Numbered from the stretch's first letter, positions 34,927 through 46,274 are shown. The stretch: 64,000 bases of DNA from Helicoverpa zea (GCF_022581195.2 NC_061463.1:2728001-2792000), one strand, 5' to 3'. Numbers and translations: made by a program. The notes: generated by a model from the letters alone, not told the origin.

Positions 34927-35682
34927 ATCAAGCAAAGTGAGAGTTTTATTTTAAACTTATTTTTTTTTTTTTTGTTTACCAGTACACATCTAGTTTCCAT
35001 CCAACAAACTTCATATTTAACAGACTCGCCCGTTTAAATAATTACACGTACCTACTCGTGTAAGTAAAGGGTGAATATATTCGTTAGCGAAGTATTATTT
35101 ACAGTTTGACGTCATCAACACGAGTTTATGTTATCCTTTTTACGTCATCTGATATTTACAGCCGAGAGATAATAATCTCTTTTGGTTTAGAAACCAAAAA
35201 TGCTTGTAAATATTGCGAAGCGATGAGGTTGCGAAATGAAAAAATGTTATTTCAATAGCTATGAAAGAAAATAGAAAATTGAGAAATAAATAGGAAGATG
35301 GTTTCATTCCTGTTTTTTTCAGTTCCGATAATATTGACCATTTTAAAACTCTTTGGAAACACGCGACTAAAGTGAATAATGAGTAAGAAAGTTCTGAGTA
35401 TTATCACCATTAGAATTCTTTAGTAGGCTAACTTCTTTCTTCGTATAATTTCAAAATGAATTTTATTTACTTTTCCTCGCTAATGCTGGGGCAATAACAC
35501 ATGTTACATGGTTTCTTATATAACACAGAACATGGCCTTATTCGTGCCTTCCATCAAGCAATCAAGAGAAAGCCCTACTTATCGTATTTCTAAGAGACTT
35601 AGCATTTTGTTATCTGCGAACAGGCCTTTTCTCCTCCATGAACAATATACATATATCTTGGAGTAACAACAATTGACTAAGA
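34927..35682. other. No gene seen
   Basis: AT-rich DNA with a T run near 34960. Nothing recognised. Confidence 0.35.
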
Positions 35683-35741
35683 TGTGTGCTCACTTCTTGG
35701 TTTTGCTTTCATTTACTTTTGTCAGGCTATCGTAAGGATTA

Positions 35742-35958
35742 AGAGCACACTGCAAACTTTTAGTCGGCCGATAATCGGTTTGGGCTCATAATCCAGTGAA
35801 GATGAATGGCAGTACTCACATAACAAAGATCAGGTATTTAGCTTGTTTCAGATCGATTGAAAACTTTGATGGAAATCAAGACTTCTTCTAAAAAAAATAT
35901 TACCAACCAGTCGGTCAACTGTGGGCCGACTATTTAGTCTGCAGTTTGCGGGTACTCT
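35742..35958. mobile_element. MITE family C copy 2, flanked by 60-bp direct repeats
   Basis: gcacactgcaaacttttagt to cagtttgcgggtactct, matching 53148-53367. On each side lies a longer direct repeat (about 35683-35742 and 35967-36026: gtgctcacttcttggttttc / ttttgtcaggc / cgtaaggattaag) with some divergence. Confidence 0.75.
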
Positions 35959-36148
35959 AGGATAATTATGTGCTCACTTCTTGGTTTTCTTTCATTAGCT
36001 TTTGTCAGGCAGGCGTAAGGATTAAGCCTACTTAGGACTTGGTTCATTTAAGAAGAAGGGTAATGTATGCTGTCGACGTTTTATCTTAGCCGTGTTTTGT
36101 TTGTTCTTCCAATGGTGACTCTTGTAAGAAAAGTGATGTGAATACATC

Positions 36149-36332
36149 CTACTTATATTATAAATGTGAAAGTTTGTGAGAATGTATGGATGTATGTTTG
36201 TTATTCAATCACGCAAAAACGGCTGGACCGATTTGATTGAAATTTGGTATGTAGATAGGTGATACCCTGGATTAACACATAAGCTACTTTTTATCAACAT
36301 ACCATGCGGGCAAAGCCGCTGGCGGAAGCTAG
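36149..36332 (+). mobile_element. Helitron-like non-autonomous repeat, good copy
   Basis: From cctacttatattataaatgt, through aaaacggctggaccgatttg and aagctactttttatcaacat, to gcgggcaaagccgctggcgg then aagctagt. This is the best full-length copy of this type here. Helitron membership is inferred from the tail and the lack of a target duplication. Confidence 0.65.
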
Positions 36333-36889
36333 TAATCTTATAAAGCAAGATGGTTTGTTTGTTTGAATGAGCCATTGGGCCAATTTGAAAAATTCTGTCT
36401 ATGTTAGATGGCTTATGTATTGAGGAAGGCTAGAGTACCTTTTCTCCGGGTGTGCCAATAAATGTTGAGGCCTAAGATGTTGTATATAATGTATGCTATA
36501 AATTTGTTGCGAAGTTAAATGCATTTTGATACTGTAAACGGTTTTTAATACGGTGACTATTAGGTACAATACAACTTAATTAAAACATGAAACCCCTGAA
36601 AAAAAATATCCTTAGGTATATCCCTGTGATTTCAATCACCACAGATACTGTTTTTGCTAATTATAAATAAAGCTAAGGGACATTTTCGCGATAAATTTAT
36701 CCGTGTTTACACAGTGACTCATCATAATGACATGGCGACCAACAATATCCTATTTCAGCTAAGTCAATAATAACATTCGATTGTCTTTCATGATTGATTG
36801 AATTGTAAACGAAATTGATTCCGCGGATTAATTTATTATTCTTTTTTTATACTCCTAAGTTTGTTTACCAACCAGTAATATTAACAGCG
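36333..36889. other. No gene seen
   Basis: AT-rich DNA; a tggtttgtttgtttgaatga motif suggests another worn repeat start near 36350. Confidence 0.35.
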
Positions 36890-37024
36890 CTTTCACACAA
36901 GTGAATTTTCCACACGGTTTTTCCGAGCGACATTGCTCGGTTCGAACGAAACATTTTTGCCGCTCAGAATATTTATTCTAACATACATATTTACATGTTT
37001 GCAATGAATATAAAAAACTATCTT

Positions 37025-37219
37025 AGTAAAACTAAAACTAAAAAGGCTTCAAAAAATTCATCCCCATCGCTGTCGACTGGGAGCGTACCCAAAAGGCTGG
37101 CAGCATTACCTCGTTGGATGACCATGCTGATCCTGGCCTTTTTGTCACGAGAAGCGTCAACCAGTCGCCTAGATAGATCTTCAAATAGGGTGTGAGCATT
37201 CGGACCCCATGACCCGAGG
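37025..37219 (-). pseudogene. Antisense fragment of a second reverse-transcriptase-like protein C-terminus
   Basis: On the minus strand, after a stop next to 37217, an open frame reads FRVETLGSWGPNAHTLFEDL, then SRRLVDASRDKKARISM, VIQRGNAASLLGTLP and an acidic DSDGDEFFEAF to a stop. The pattern GSWGPxAxxLFxD...IQRGNAASxLGT is one I associate with a C-terminal segment of invertebrate retroelement proteins; this is memory-based and moderate confidence only. It runs opposite to the adjoining RT pseudogene, so it is a separate remnant. Confidence 0.4.
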
Positions 37220-37239
37220 GTTTCAACCCTAAACGGTTA

Positions 37240-39064
37240 GAAAATGTAGTTGCTGACAAGGCCGTTTTGAATATATGCTTAAAAAATATAATTGTTCCTA
37301 ATTTAACGACCTGCATAAACGAATGTCCGATGGTCGGCATTTTTCCGGACACGCTTAAGGTCGCCAAAGTTAGCCCGATTTTCAAATCGGGCTGTAAGAC
37401 AGATCCAGGTAACTGCAGACCAGTGTCTGTTTTACCCGTTTTATCAAAAAATTTTGAGCGTGTTTTATATACCCGTCTAAATGCATACCTTCTTGAGAAA
37501 AAGTTCCTGATCGACGAACAATACGGTTTTCGTTCGAAATCTAGCACACTTACAGCTACAGTAGACTTGGTAACGAAAATCAAAACGCACATAGACCAAA
37601 AGGACGTTGTATTGGGGGTATTTATTGATTTAAAAAAAGCATTCGACACCGTATGCCATTACAAACTTATTCAGAAATTAAACAACATAGGAGTTACAGA
37701 TAAAGCCCTAGAAATGTTAACATCTTATTTACAAAATAGGCAACAAGTAGTTAAAATAGATAAATTCACTAGTTCTATAAAAAACGTACCATTCGGCTGT
37801 CCTCAAGGCTCAATTTTAAGTCCGTTACTCTTCTTAATCTATATAAATAATATTAATAAAATAGGGCTAACGGGTCACCTAACTTTATACGCGGACGATA
37901 CATGCCTCTTCTATTTCGATAAATCTATCCATACTATCATAGCAAATGCTCAAAAAGATCTTGATATACTTGATGAGTGGCTTAAATATAATCTACTTAC
38001 AATAAATACATCCAAAACAACATACATGATTTTCACCGCAAAAAAACAAACCAATACCAGACTTTCCACCTTTTACTATAAACAATGACATAATAAAAAG
38101 TTCAAGCCACGAAAAATATCTCGGTCTGAGGGTAGACGATAAACTCACATGGAAATTACACATCGAACATGTAAAATCAAAATTAGCTTCATTACTCGCA
38201 TCATTACGCAAAGTCTCAAATTGTCTTCTTCTTTCTCCTGCCCTGTTCCCAAATATTACTTGGGGTCGGCGCAATATGTCATTTTCTTCCATTTTCCCCT
38301 ATCACTCGTCATACTGACACTCACTCCCTTCCTATTCATATCATCTTTCAGGCAATCCATCCATCTTCCAATCATTCCAAGAAAAATACGTACTATTATT
38401 TATAATTCATTAATTAAATCACACTTCGAATACCTTATTGAAATATGGGGATCCGCCGCAAAAACTATACTAACACCTTTACAACGAACCCAGAACAAAA
38501 TTATTAAAACATTATACCGTTATCACTACCTTACTCCAACTAAAACACTATTCGAAAAAACCAAATTATTAGATCTGAAACAACTATACACACACGGTAC
38601 CTGCATTCTAATAAAAAAAAATATCACAAACAGCGTACAATCAAACTTAAAACTGCAAAAAAAAAAACAATATCACATAACTTAAGAAACAGAAATAAAT
38701 TACAACGCAGACAAGCTCGGACAAACTACGGTAAAAAAACCATACTATTTGAAGGTGCACAGATGTTTAACAGCTTACCAAATTACGTAAAAGATTGTGA
38801 TAATTTAAAATAAATAAATAAATTTATTAAAATAAATAAATTTAAAACGAATTTAAAATAAAACTGAGAAACTACGTTCACGAAATGTAACCATACCACA
38901 TACTTATTACCTAAATGTTAGCAATTATAAACTTTCATTTATATTATTTGTTTTGTATAACTTCACCAACAAGAAGGCAGAATGAATCAATTTAGATATA
39001 AGAATACTCTGTATCTCATTTTAAGTGAACCTTTGTATTGTTCTTATGAGAATAAAAGTCTTTA
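37240..39064 (+). pseudogene. Non-LTR retrotransposon reverse transcriptase, broken and 5'-truncated
   Basis: The frame from about 37211 to 38088 encodes an RT palm of the Jockey/CR1 superfamily. In the reading that starts at 37267 the catalytic block FIDLKKAFD is at residues 119-127, GCPQGSILSPLLF at 177-189 and YADD at 208-211, so catalytic residues are retained. A one-base excess in the ctttcc run at about 38063-38066 shifts the frame; homology then continues in another frame (KYLGLRVDDKLTW..., SKLASLLASLRKVSNCL). A foreign fragment at 38236-38370 interrupts it, after which RTIIYNSLIKSHFEYLIEIW resumes. The 3' UTR ends gagaataaaagtctttaaa near 39064. The endonuclease half is missing. It is a dead copy. 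Confidence 0.85.
38236..38370 (+). mobile_element. Retroposon fragment inserted in the RT pseudogene
   Basis: cttggggtcggcgcaatatg, catatcatctttcaggcaat and ccatccatcttcc match the repeat at 39722-39880. It replaces the expected coding junction between RKVSNCL and the RTIIYNSLIKSH block. Confidence 0.7.
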
Positions 39065-39721
39065 AACCGATATAGCGCGTAAACGCTAGGTTTTGCTATA
39101 TGCGACAAAGTCTGCTTGTGTGAAAGTGGCGTTACCTCCATTTTTCTCAAGGAGATTTTATTGTGCATGTTTTCGATGTTGGTGAACTGATTTTATAGCG
39201 ATTCTATATTCAAATATACTGTATACTTCAAAGCGGTTTTAAATATGTATGTGTATCCTTATATGCGGCTTTCTATGCGGCTTTAAAAGAGCGTATATTT
39301 TCCGATACAAAGATAAAATAAAATACATTAAAGTAAACTCTTACCGGAATAAAAAATATCCTTACTTCAGTAAATATTAATATATCGAATTCTTATTATT
39401 TAAATCGAAGATTTTATTCGCATTTCGTGTGAAAGATACAAATAATCTTGTACGCCTGTTGGATATAAATATATTCCGTAGAAAAATGATATACCTAGCA
39501 CAATGTAGCTCAAAAATAATATTAAGATTCACGTCGCGTACGAGTTCATATAAATAATTTTTACTCTACTGGCACAATGGTTTGTTGGTTTGGTTTCAAT
39601 GTTTATGATCTTTCCTATAACTGAAAAATCCCGGATTCCCGTAAAACAACTAATGACATTGAACTAATCTCTCGTATTTTTAATTACCAGTTAGATATTT
39701 CCATACATTATTCTTAGGTCA

Positions 39722-39880
39722 TCATCATCATCCTTTATTTGGGGTCGGCGCAGCATGCTTTCTCCTCCATACTCTTCTATTGTCGGCATCTCATAATTAA
39801 CATTCTTTCTTACCATATCGACTTTTACAAAATCCATTCATCGTTTCTCTGGTCGTCCTCTTCCACTATATTCTTTACTA
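39722..39880 (+). mobile_element. Retroposon fragment, 'ggggtcggcgcagcatg' family
   Basis: catcatcatcatcctttatt, tggggtcggcgcagcatgct, ctcataattaacattctttc and ggtcgtcctcttccacta are typical of a widespread lepidopteran repeat tail; same family as 38236-38370. Confidence 0.75.
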
Positions 39881-40076
39881 GCCATTTTCCCGCGGTTTCA
39901 CCCGTGTCCCGTAGGAGTTACTGCCCGCACCGGGATAAAATATAGCCTATATTACTCGCAAATAATATAGCTTTCTAATGGTGAAAGAATATTTAAAATC
40001 GGTTCAGTAGTTTTTGAGTTTATCCGTTACAACCAAACAAACAAAGTTTTCCTCTTTATAATATTAGTATAGATAG
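39880..40076 (-). mobile_element. Helitron-like repeat, inverted relative to 42413-42606
   Basis: On the plus strand ctagccattttcccgcggtt, gataaaatatagcctatatt, ctttctaatggtgaaagaat, aatcggttcagtagtttttg and ttataatattagtatagat. The opposite-orientation copy is at 42413-42606. Confidence 0.65.
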
Positions 40077-40434
40077 ATAAACTCCTAAGTTTACCTGTTT
40101 TATATTATTTATAAAAAAAAAAAAATATAATAATCAATCGGGAATGAATCAGTCTGGATATATTCCCGGATTACTAGTACCACTGGCAATAAATCAGCTT
40201 TGTAAATCATAATCGGCTTTTTGCCACAAATTGACATTGGACAGTGGAATGCGATGGAAAATATTTAGGTTTATGTATTTAATTATGAAACTTGACCTGA
40301 AACACTAGAAGATTGAAGTGATGAAAAGTTCTATGTAGGTATTAATGCTTCACAAATCCGCCTGGCGGTCTCTGACGTGAGATTCTAACGACATGCAGGT
40401 AACCGACGGGAATTCTATGTACGTAATGTACATA

Positions 40435-40968
40435 CAGTCGAGTCTCGTTAATTCGAAACTCGAGGGACTCTTAAAATATTACGAATTATCGAGTTTTTGA
40501 AATATGAAATGGTTCGAAATTTGTGAGAGAAAATAAACAAAACTTCGCATTATTAAGTGTTGATCAATTATTATGTGTTAACTGCTATTTTATAACACTG
40601 TCAAAAGTTTAAAGACACATTTGTGTGCATACATGTATTCATAATGTGAATTAATTAATCATTCGAAACAGCTTCGTCAAACTGCTTCAAAGCAGATTGC
40701 TGCTACTCAGACTGCTCTCTGACTCTGACTTACAATCTTTCCGCCTCTTCCTCTCTGCAACTCTGAATTCTCGAGTGTTGGACGACTAAGAATTCGAATT
40801 AACGCGTCCTTTTGTTATATAGCAATGCCTTTTTCGTTCGAATTACCAAGTGCAACAAAATGTATTGATTTAGTTCGAAATATAAAGAGATTTTGTAGGG
40901 AACTCGTGATAACTTTGAATTAACGAGAGGTTCGAAATATCGCAGGCTTGAATTAACAAGAGTCGACT
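40435..40968 (-). mobile_element. Pogo/Tigger-like element, copy 2
   Basis: Starts cagtcgagtctcgttaattc and ends aacaagagtcgact, flanked by TA (40433-40434, 40969-40970). It is in opposite orientation to 28455-28976 and of similar length (534 versus 522 bp). No intact transposase. Confidence 0.75.
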
Positions 40969-40970
40969 TA

Positions 40971-42412
40971 CAAATAAAAATGCTATATTTTTTACACAAA
41001 GTGAATACTTTTTAGGTGCAGTATTTATGAATTAGCACCTAGTAAGAAATAGTAATTTAAATACACTTAATTTTGTTACATTGAAAACAGCCAACACAAT
41101 AAATGATTGATATGATTTGAGTTCATTTTACCGACTGATTGGTTCATAGAGGACATTATTGACTACATGGTTTATGAATGAAATCCAGTCCGTTTATCCC
41201 TCTGTATTGTGGTTTTCGTTAACATCAAATTGTTTGTTTGCATAGTTCTAAAATATTTCAGTTTCGTGTATCAGGTATTTGTGGGTTGACCTTCATATTG
41301 ATCGTATTTGCGGCTTCAAAATGAATATTTTAGTATTGTGAATTTCATGAGCAACATTCCATTTATAGACCTTATCTGAAATGTTTTTGTCAAAGATCGG
41401 CAAATGAAATAAAACAGAACACGCTTTACAAACCAAAAATTACAAACTCATAAAGTGCATGAAAATAAATTTTGTAATAATAAATCACAGGCAATAAAAA
41501 TAGGAAGTTATTTTGGAGATTCCAAATGCTTACGTAATTCTCAAACAAAAGCATAACCGACAATAAATTAAATATTCTATTAAAGAAAAACAATTCAGAA
41601 CAAAAACTCAACAAATTGCCGAGGAAAAACATTAACCGATTGTGGCTACAATTTAAAATTCCAAATTACCGTTTATGTAACAAACTTTTCGCGATAAATT
41701 TTATCTGAGTACGAACAATGTATTGGTGTGTTTCATAAATTAAATACCTAATTATTTTGAGTTAATATTACATCATTATTCATGCTCAATCCTTCTCCGT
41801 GTAAGAGGAGGCCTGTGACCAGCAGTGGGAGGATAAAAAGGCTGTAACAGTAATATTATATCATTAAAATGATTTTATTATCAATTTACATTTCAGTCCA
41901 GCAAAAATATAACGATGACTTACAATTACATGAAGAAAGAGTTTATTTGAATTAATACTAAAATTGACTTTTAGTTCCACGTTTCATCTTCAATGTTAAG
42001 GATTATTTTTTTTTTATTCTAAATATCCTTATCGGATAGCTAATTCCTGGCTTTTCATCCAATAAGGAAATAGGGTAACTTTTTCTAACAACTTAAGAAA
42101 TTACGCAATTTTTGCGTAGTCACCATAAAAATTAAGGAAATATAAAAGACGTTAAAACCTCTAATATTTTATCTTTTTATAGGTACCTAGTTTATTGTTA
42201 AACAAAACGATTTTAGTTTACAAAAGATAATATTCGCCTCCGTCCGTATGACGTGGGCGCTTTCATACATAACATGTAGGTGTGTTCTTAGAATTAAACT
42301 CATAATTTTATCATTTTAATAAATACGTATTTAATATTCCCTTGAACATAAAGCTTCATTAAGTAAACTTTGCATATTGCATTCTATAAAAAGCGGTTCG
42401 GTAAATAGAACA
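40971..42412. other. No gene; one SINE tail fragment
   Basis: AT-rich DNA. The only recognised item is the SINE tail listed separately at 41783-41850. Confidence 0.4.
41783..41850 (+). mobile_element. SINE tail fragment, second tail type
   Basis: gctcaatccttctccgtgta, gaggaggcctgtgaccagca and ggataaaaaggctgtaaca. Same family as 23182-23480; only the last 70 bp. Confidence 0.85.
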
Positions 42413-42606
42413 TCTATACTAATATTATAAAGAGGAAAACTTTGTTTGTTCGTTTGTTTGGTTGTAATGGATAAACTCAAAAACTACTGGACCGATTTTA
42501 AATATTTTTTCACCATTAGAAAGCTATATTGTCTGTGAGTAACATAGGCTATATTTTATCCCAGTGCGGGCAGTAGCTCCTACGGGACGCGGGTGAAACC
42601 ACGGGA
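42413..42606 (+). mobile_element. Helitron-like repeat
   Basis: ctatactaatattataaaga, ctactggaccgattttaaat, ctatattttatcccagtgcg and gacgcgggtgaaaccacggg. Same family as 39880-40076 and, more diverged, 47725-47910. Confidence 0.65.
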
Positions 42607-42819
42607 AAACGGCGCGTGTTTAATATAGAAACCAAAGGAAAAAGAAAATACCCAGGAGATTTGTACCGAGTGGCTATTTTTATTCAAAGTTTAAAATGCT
42701 ATTTCGATCTACAACTTTTAATCATCTTTCCATTTATATACAAATCAGAGAAATCCTTTGACAGTGAAAGCGTATAAGTAGTTTATTTGCTTGTAAAAAA
42801 GATTTATAAAATTCCGTGG

Positions 42820-42864
42820 CGACAAAGACGACGGTTGGTTTTACACCAACCGTAGTCTTTGTCG
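42820..42864. repeat. Near-perfect 20-bp hairpin, 5-nt loop
   Basis: cgacaaagacgacggttggt (42820-42839) pairs with 42845-42864 with one mismatch. GC-rich in AT-rich surroundings. Confidence 0.9.
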
Positions 42865-42977
42865 CGGCACGGTTACATTTCTAGTCTAAAACTAGAAATG
42901 AAATGAAATTCACTGTAAGTCTGTAGTCGTTACAATTGTTTAATCCTTTAAAATAAAATGGAATTTATATAATACTA

Positions 42978-43130
42978 GTTTCCGCCCGCAGTTTCACTCG
43001 CGTCCTGAGATAAATGCTTCCCGTAGCCAGATGGTGACCAAAACTGTCCTTTATTCTTTTCCTGGGTCTAAGCTACCTCCCATTTAATTAAATTTTCAGC
43101 TTAAGCGGATCAGCCATTCTTAAGTTATAA
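42978..43130 (-). mobile_element. Helitron-like repeat (diverged)
   Basis: ctagtttccgcccgcagttt, cactcgcgtcctgagataaa and agcggatcagccattcttaa follow the reverse-strand order of other copies. Confidence 0.5.
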
Positions 43131-43552
43131 ATAGTGTAACTAACACGACTTTCTCTTATACAATAAATAAATACATTCTAAGCTGCAGTTCCTCTACGTA
43201 TAATATCTTATAGAGTAGATTTTTCAAGAGGTCATAAAGTCAATTAGTGTTTTCCATAAAAATACTTGAATTTTATTACATGCAACGTTGATATTTATAT
43301 TCTTCCCTTCTAGTCGGTATTTTTCATAAAATATGAGTTAAGTGGAAATCTTGACGCCTCGCGCTGCTTTAATATAGCCGTAAAAGTGTATGAAACTTTG
43401 CTTTGAAACATACCCTTCATAACTTAAATTATTACAGGAACATGCGAGACAGAAATGTTAAGCGTAAATAATATTACACAATGTAAGCATTCTACATTCT
43501 ACTAACTCTTAATTTAAATAAAGAACGAACTTATAATAATCCTATATACAAA

Positions 43553-43612
43553 AAAGCCGACCCCAACATAGTTGGAAAAAGGCTCAGAAGATGAAGACGA
43601 TGACGATAAAAA
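43553..43612 (+). mobile_element. SINE 3'-terminal fragment, 'ggggtcggc' family
   Basis: aagccgaccccaacatagtt and ggaaaaaggctcagaagatg; last 60 bp of the family. Confidence 0.8.
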
Positions 43613-44059
43613 AAAAAGAAAAACCTATACAGAGTGACTGTTTTGTCTCTGACGTTTCTGAAATCGACTAAACCATCTGGGACGAAAACCTGAAATATAT
43701 ATTGGACAGTTCACAAGCTTATTCACTCAGAATTCGAGTAAAACCATCAGACACTTCTTGTAGATTTTTTAATACAATTTCTGCAGAAATAATCTCCAAT
43801 ATAAACCTAATACTAAGCCACTTTGTATCTACCCAATTGAAAACTTCAATAATAAGTAAAACCCAAGCTCGACTTTAAAATAAGCAAGTTTATCTCTAAA
43901 TCCCACTACAGACATCATTACAATATTCATTTGTATCTGTCTGCATACGGCTACCAGTGTTTTCTAAAATCTAAGGGTGCTTCTACACGGTGCATGTAGC
44001 TGGAGCAAGTTAACATGCGCAAGTGACAGAGCATGAGGGTAGGTAGCTTGCTTTGGTCG

Positions 44060-44416
44060 ACTACCTCGTTGGTCTAGTGGTCGCAAGCGCGACTGCTATG
44101 ACTGAGGTGTCGGGTTCGATTCCCGGATCGGGCCGAAATCGCTATGTGATTTTATATACTTTCACAAAGCAGCCTGTAGTCTGGAAGTTGGTGATTGATA
44201 CACCCGTGCATCGGAGAGCACGTTAATGTCGGTCCTGCGAGTGATCTCTCTCCGGTCGTGTCGGTTTGCAAGCCCAACATCACAGGGTTATGAAAGTAAA
44301 GGAATAGTGTATGCACAAATGTTTGTGCACTATATTATGCCCCGCGCAGCTCGCTGATCTCCTTAATGATAACAGCCACCGTGGCCGAAATCGGTCTTGG
44401 ACGTATTATTGTATGC
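44060..44416 (+). mobile_element. tRNA-derived SINE, third family
   Basis: The head ctcgttggtctagtggtcgc with gtgtcgggttcgattcccgg (A- and B-box-like Pol III promoter parts) is followed by ccgaaatcgctatgtgattt, gtctggaagttggtgattga and gttaatgtcggtcctgcgag. A second copy lies at 63786-63995. tRNA-gene finders may call the head as a tRNA, but it lacks a foldable complete cloverleaf by eye. The 3' part was entered by the R1 LINE. Confidence 0.8.
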
Positions 44417-44432
44417 GCGAGTCGCTGGACCT

Positions 44433-45047
44433 TTTTTTTTTTTTTTTTTTTTTTTTTATCGACGTAAAATCATCAAATGACCCCTCCCGCTGTGGGTTAG
44501 CAGCGGTGAGGGAGTGTCAGACTCTTACTGACTAAAATCGTCGTGTTCCGTCATAGGCCTTTTATGTACCAGGGCCGCGGTATCTCTTTCGAACAACCCG
44601 CAGCCCCGGCAGGCCTTGGCCCTGCTGGGCCCCGCTGGGGTTGCTGACATCTCTTTGAGGAGCGCGTGGAACAACGCGCGCCGTCGACACGGGTCTGTCG
44701 TCTAGAAAGACAGAGGGACGATGAGCCACCCGAACTCACCGCCCACAGACCCACGCCTACGGTGGCCGGGAGTCATCTCGCGACACCCGGCGCCCATGGT
44801 GTCTACCTGGTCCAGCGCGGCGGCCGGGATGAGAGGTGCGAACTCTCTGGCGTTCCGCCTCCTCCTTCTCGAGCATGACCGCTTCGCAGAAGGAGGCGAC
44901 GGCATCCCATTCCCTCTCGCCCCGGACCATGGCCTGAACCAGGGCCGGACGCGAGAGGTCGCCGCCGCCCAAAGCCTCAACGAGGACCCGGCGGTGCCCC
45001 TCCCATGCGGGGCACACCTGGACTGTGTGGTCCACCGTGTCCTCGGG
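44433..45047 (-). mobile_element. R1-clade LINE, 5'-truncated, perfect 16-bp target duplication
   Basis: A 26-T run at 44432-44457 is the poly(A) tail of a minus-strand insertion. The flanks gcgagtcgctggacct at 44417-44432 and 45048-45063 are identical. The frame 45035-44757 (-) encodes the last 92 residues of the second ORF: CPAWEGHRRVLVEAL, then DLSRPALVQAMV, FCEAVMLEKEEAERQR and a terminal DDSRPP, which I recognise as the typical R1 C-terminus. The C-terminal frame is uninterrupted. GC-rich composition contrasts strongly with the surroundings. The 3' UTR matches 13769-13968. Confidence 0.9.
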
Positions 45048-45139
45048 GCGAGTCGCTGGACCTCACGTTTTTAAAATGCATGTAACTTGCGCAAGTGACT
45101 CAATATGCGCAAGCTACTTGCACCGCGTAGACGCACCCT

Positions 45140-46274
45140 CACTTCATTTTGCTGGCTCACTGCCAACGTCCAGTGGCAAGAGTGTTGACTTTCAACTTAT
45201 GTCGAGAGCACTGACCTGCTTATGTTGTTTAGAAATTTTCTTGCATTTTTCTATTAACTGGTTTATTAGATGGGAAAGTTTATTTTTTAAGCTAAAGTTA
45301 TGAAGTTGTTAGTGTTGTAGTGTTTTTGAAGATAAAACTAATAACGTCGTGTAGCTAAAGTGAATGGTAAATATACCTAATTTTTGAATTTTTGAGAGAC
45401 ATTTATGCGATAAATATCAACAAACGAAATTTAAACTGAAATAGCTACTTCTACTCCAATTTAAAAAAATGATATTTCACAGCTATCCCTTCAATAATAA
45501 TGAACAAAACTTTAAAGTTATCAGTTCATCAGTGACATTACAATATATCACAAATATAGGTCACAAATATACTAATATCCCTTACGGAATAAACTAAACA
45601 TATTTTTTAAACGGAATTTGTTGACAACTAACCCTAGAATGACAACGGTCACTTGATAGCCATTTATCACGCGAACATCCAACTAAGAGACTATAAACTT
45701 TTCTTATTAAAACTGAAATTCTATTCATTTCAGTGTTAAGTTTTTATTTCACTTTCGTTTTTTAATAAGAATTCCTTTATCTCTTTATGTAGGTTAAAAT
45801 AGTGGTGATAAGGTCACAAGAGTAAAACTGTACGTCCCGGCCGTCATTAAACGTCTTTGGCAGTTGTTACGGGTAGACAGAAGCTGGTCGCTTTTCTTTG
45901 GTAAACATTGGGATACCTAGTTAATTTGAGTGGCAAAAAGGGGTCGTTTTTTGACTTCAATATAAGTTGAGAAATGTGTATTGTATGTCCTATGTAAACT
46001 CTCATCTACCAACACGAAATTTTTTCTTCACCATTTTTGCAAAAGTTTTAAACTCAAATGTTGCCACGTTCTGGCTACTCCTATCTCTCAAAATGGCCAC
46101 GATCAGTATGCTGCACACACTTTAAGCCCTCTACTGGATATTATGCGCCCGTGCACTGAGGATTAAGATTCAAATATATACGCAAACTTCGCGCTAACCA
46201 ACTTTAAGCTCATGATATATGTAAAGTTTTAGAATAATCTAAGATGCATCAAACACATAGTATATCAGTTTTAA
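45140..46274. other. No gene; one SINE fragment
   Basis: AT-rich DNA. At 45829-45892 the motifs gtacgtcccggccgtcatta and cagttgttacgggtagacag are a short piece of the 'ggggtcggc' SINE family on the plus strand. Nothing else recognised. Confidence 0.5.

Larger units (their letters stand above)
36890..39134. mobile_element. MITE family D copy 1, split by retroelement sequence
   Basis: The left arm agcgctttcacacaagtgaa, cggtttttccgagcgacatt and atttttgccgctcagaat (36890-36985) and the right arm ttttgctatatgcgacaaag and cttgtgtgaaagtggcgtta (39095-39134) form inverted termini. They align in order with the intact copy at 54358-54713. About 2.1 kb of retroelement sequence lies between the arms. 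Confidence 0.75.
43974..45139. mobile_element. MITE family E split by a SINE and a LINE
   Basis: agggtgcttctacacggtgc and atgcgcaagtgac at the left are matched inverted by acttgcgcaagtga and gcaccgcgtagacgcaccct at the right. The arms total about 150 bp. Everything between 44060 and about 45071 is later insertion. Confidence 0.75.

Noticed and set aside
37038..37649. 203-codon open frame on the minus strand opposite the RT
   Set aside because: Most of it is the antisense shadow of the RT coding frame; only 37025-37219, in a different frame, has protein-like character.
44060..44140. Possible tRNA gene
   Set aside because: A- and B-box-like sequences are present but the body continues as a repeat found also at 63786; it is a SINE head.
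44666..45074. Plus-strand open frames of 70 and 117 codons in the GC-rich block
   Set aside because: They are shadows of the minus-strand R1 LINE coding frame.
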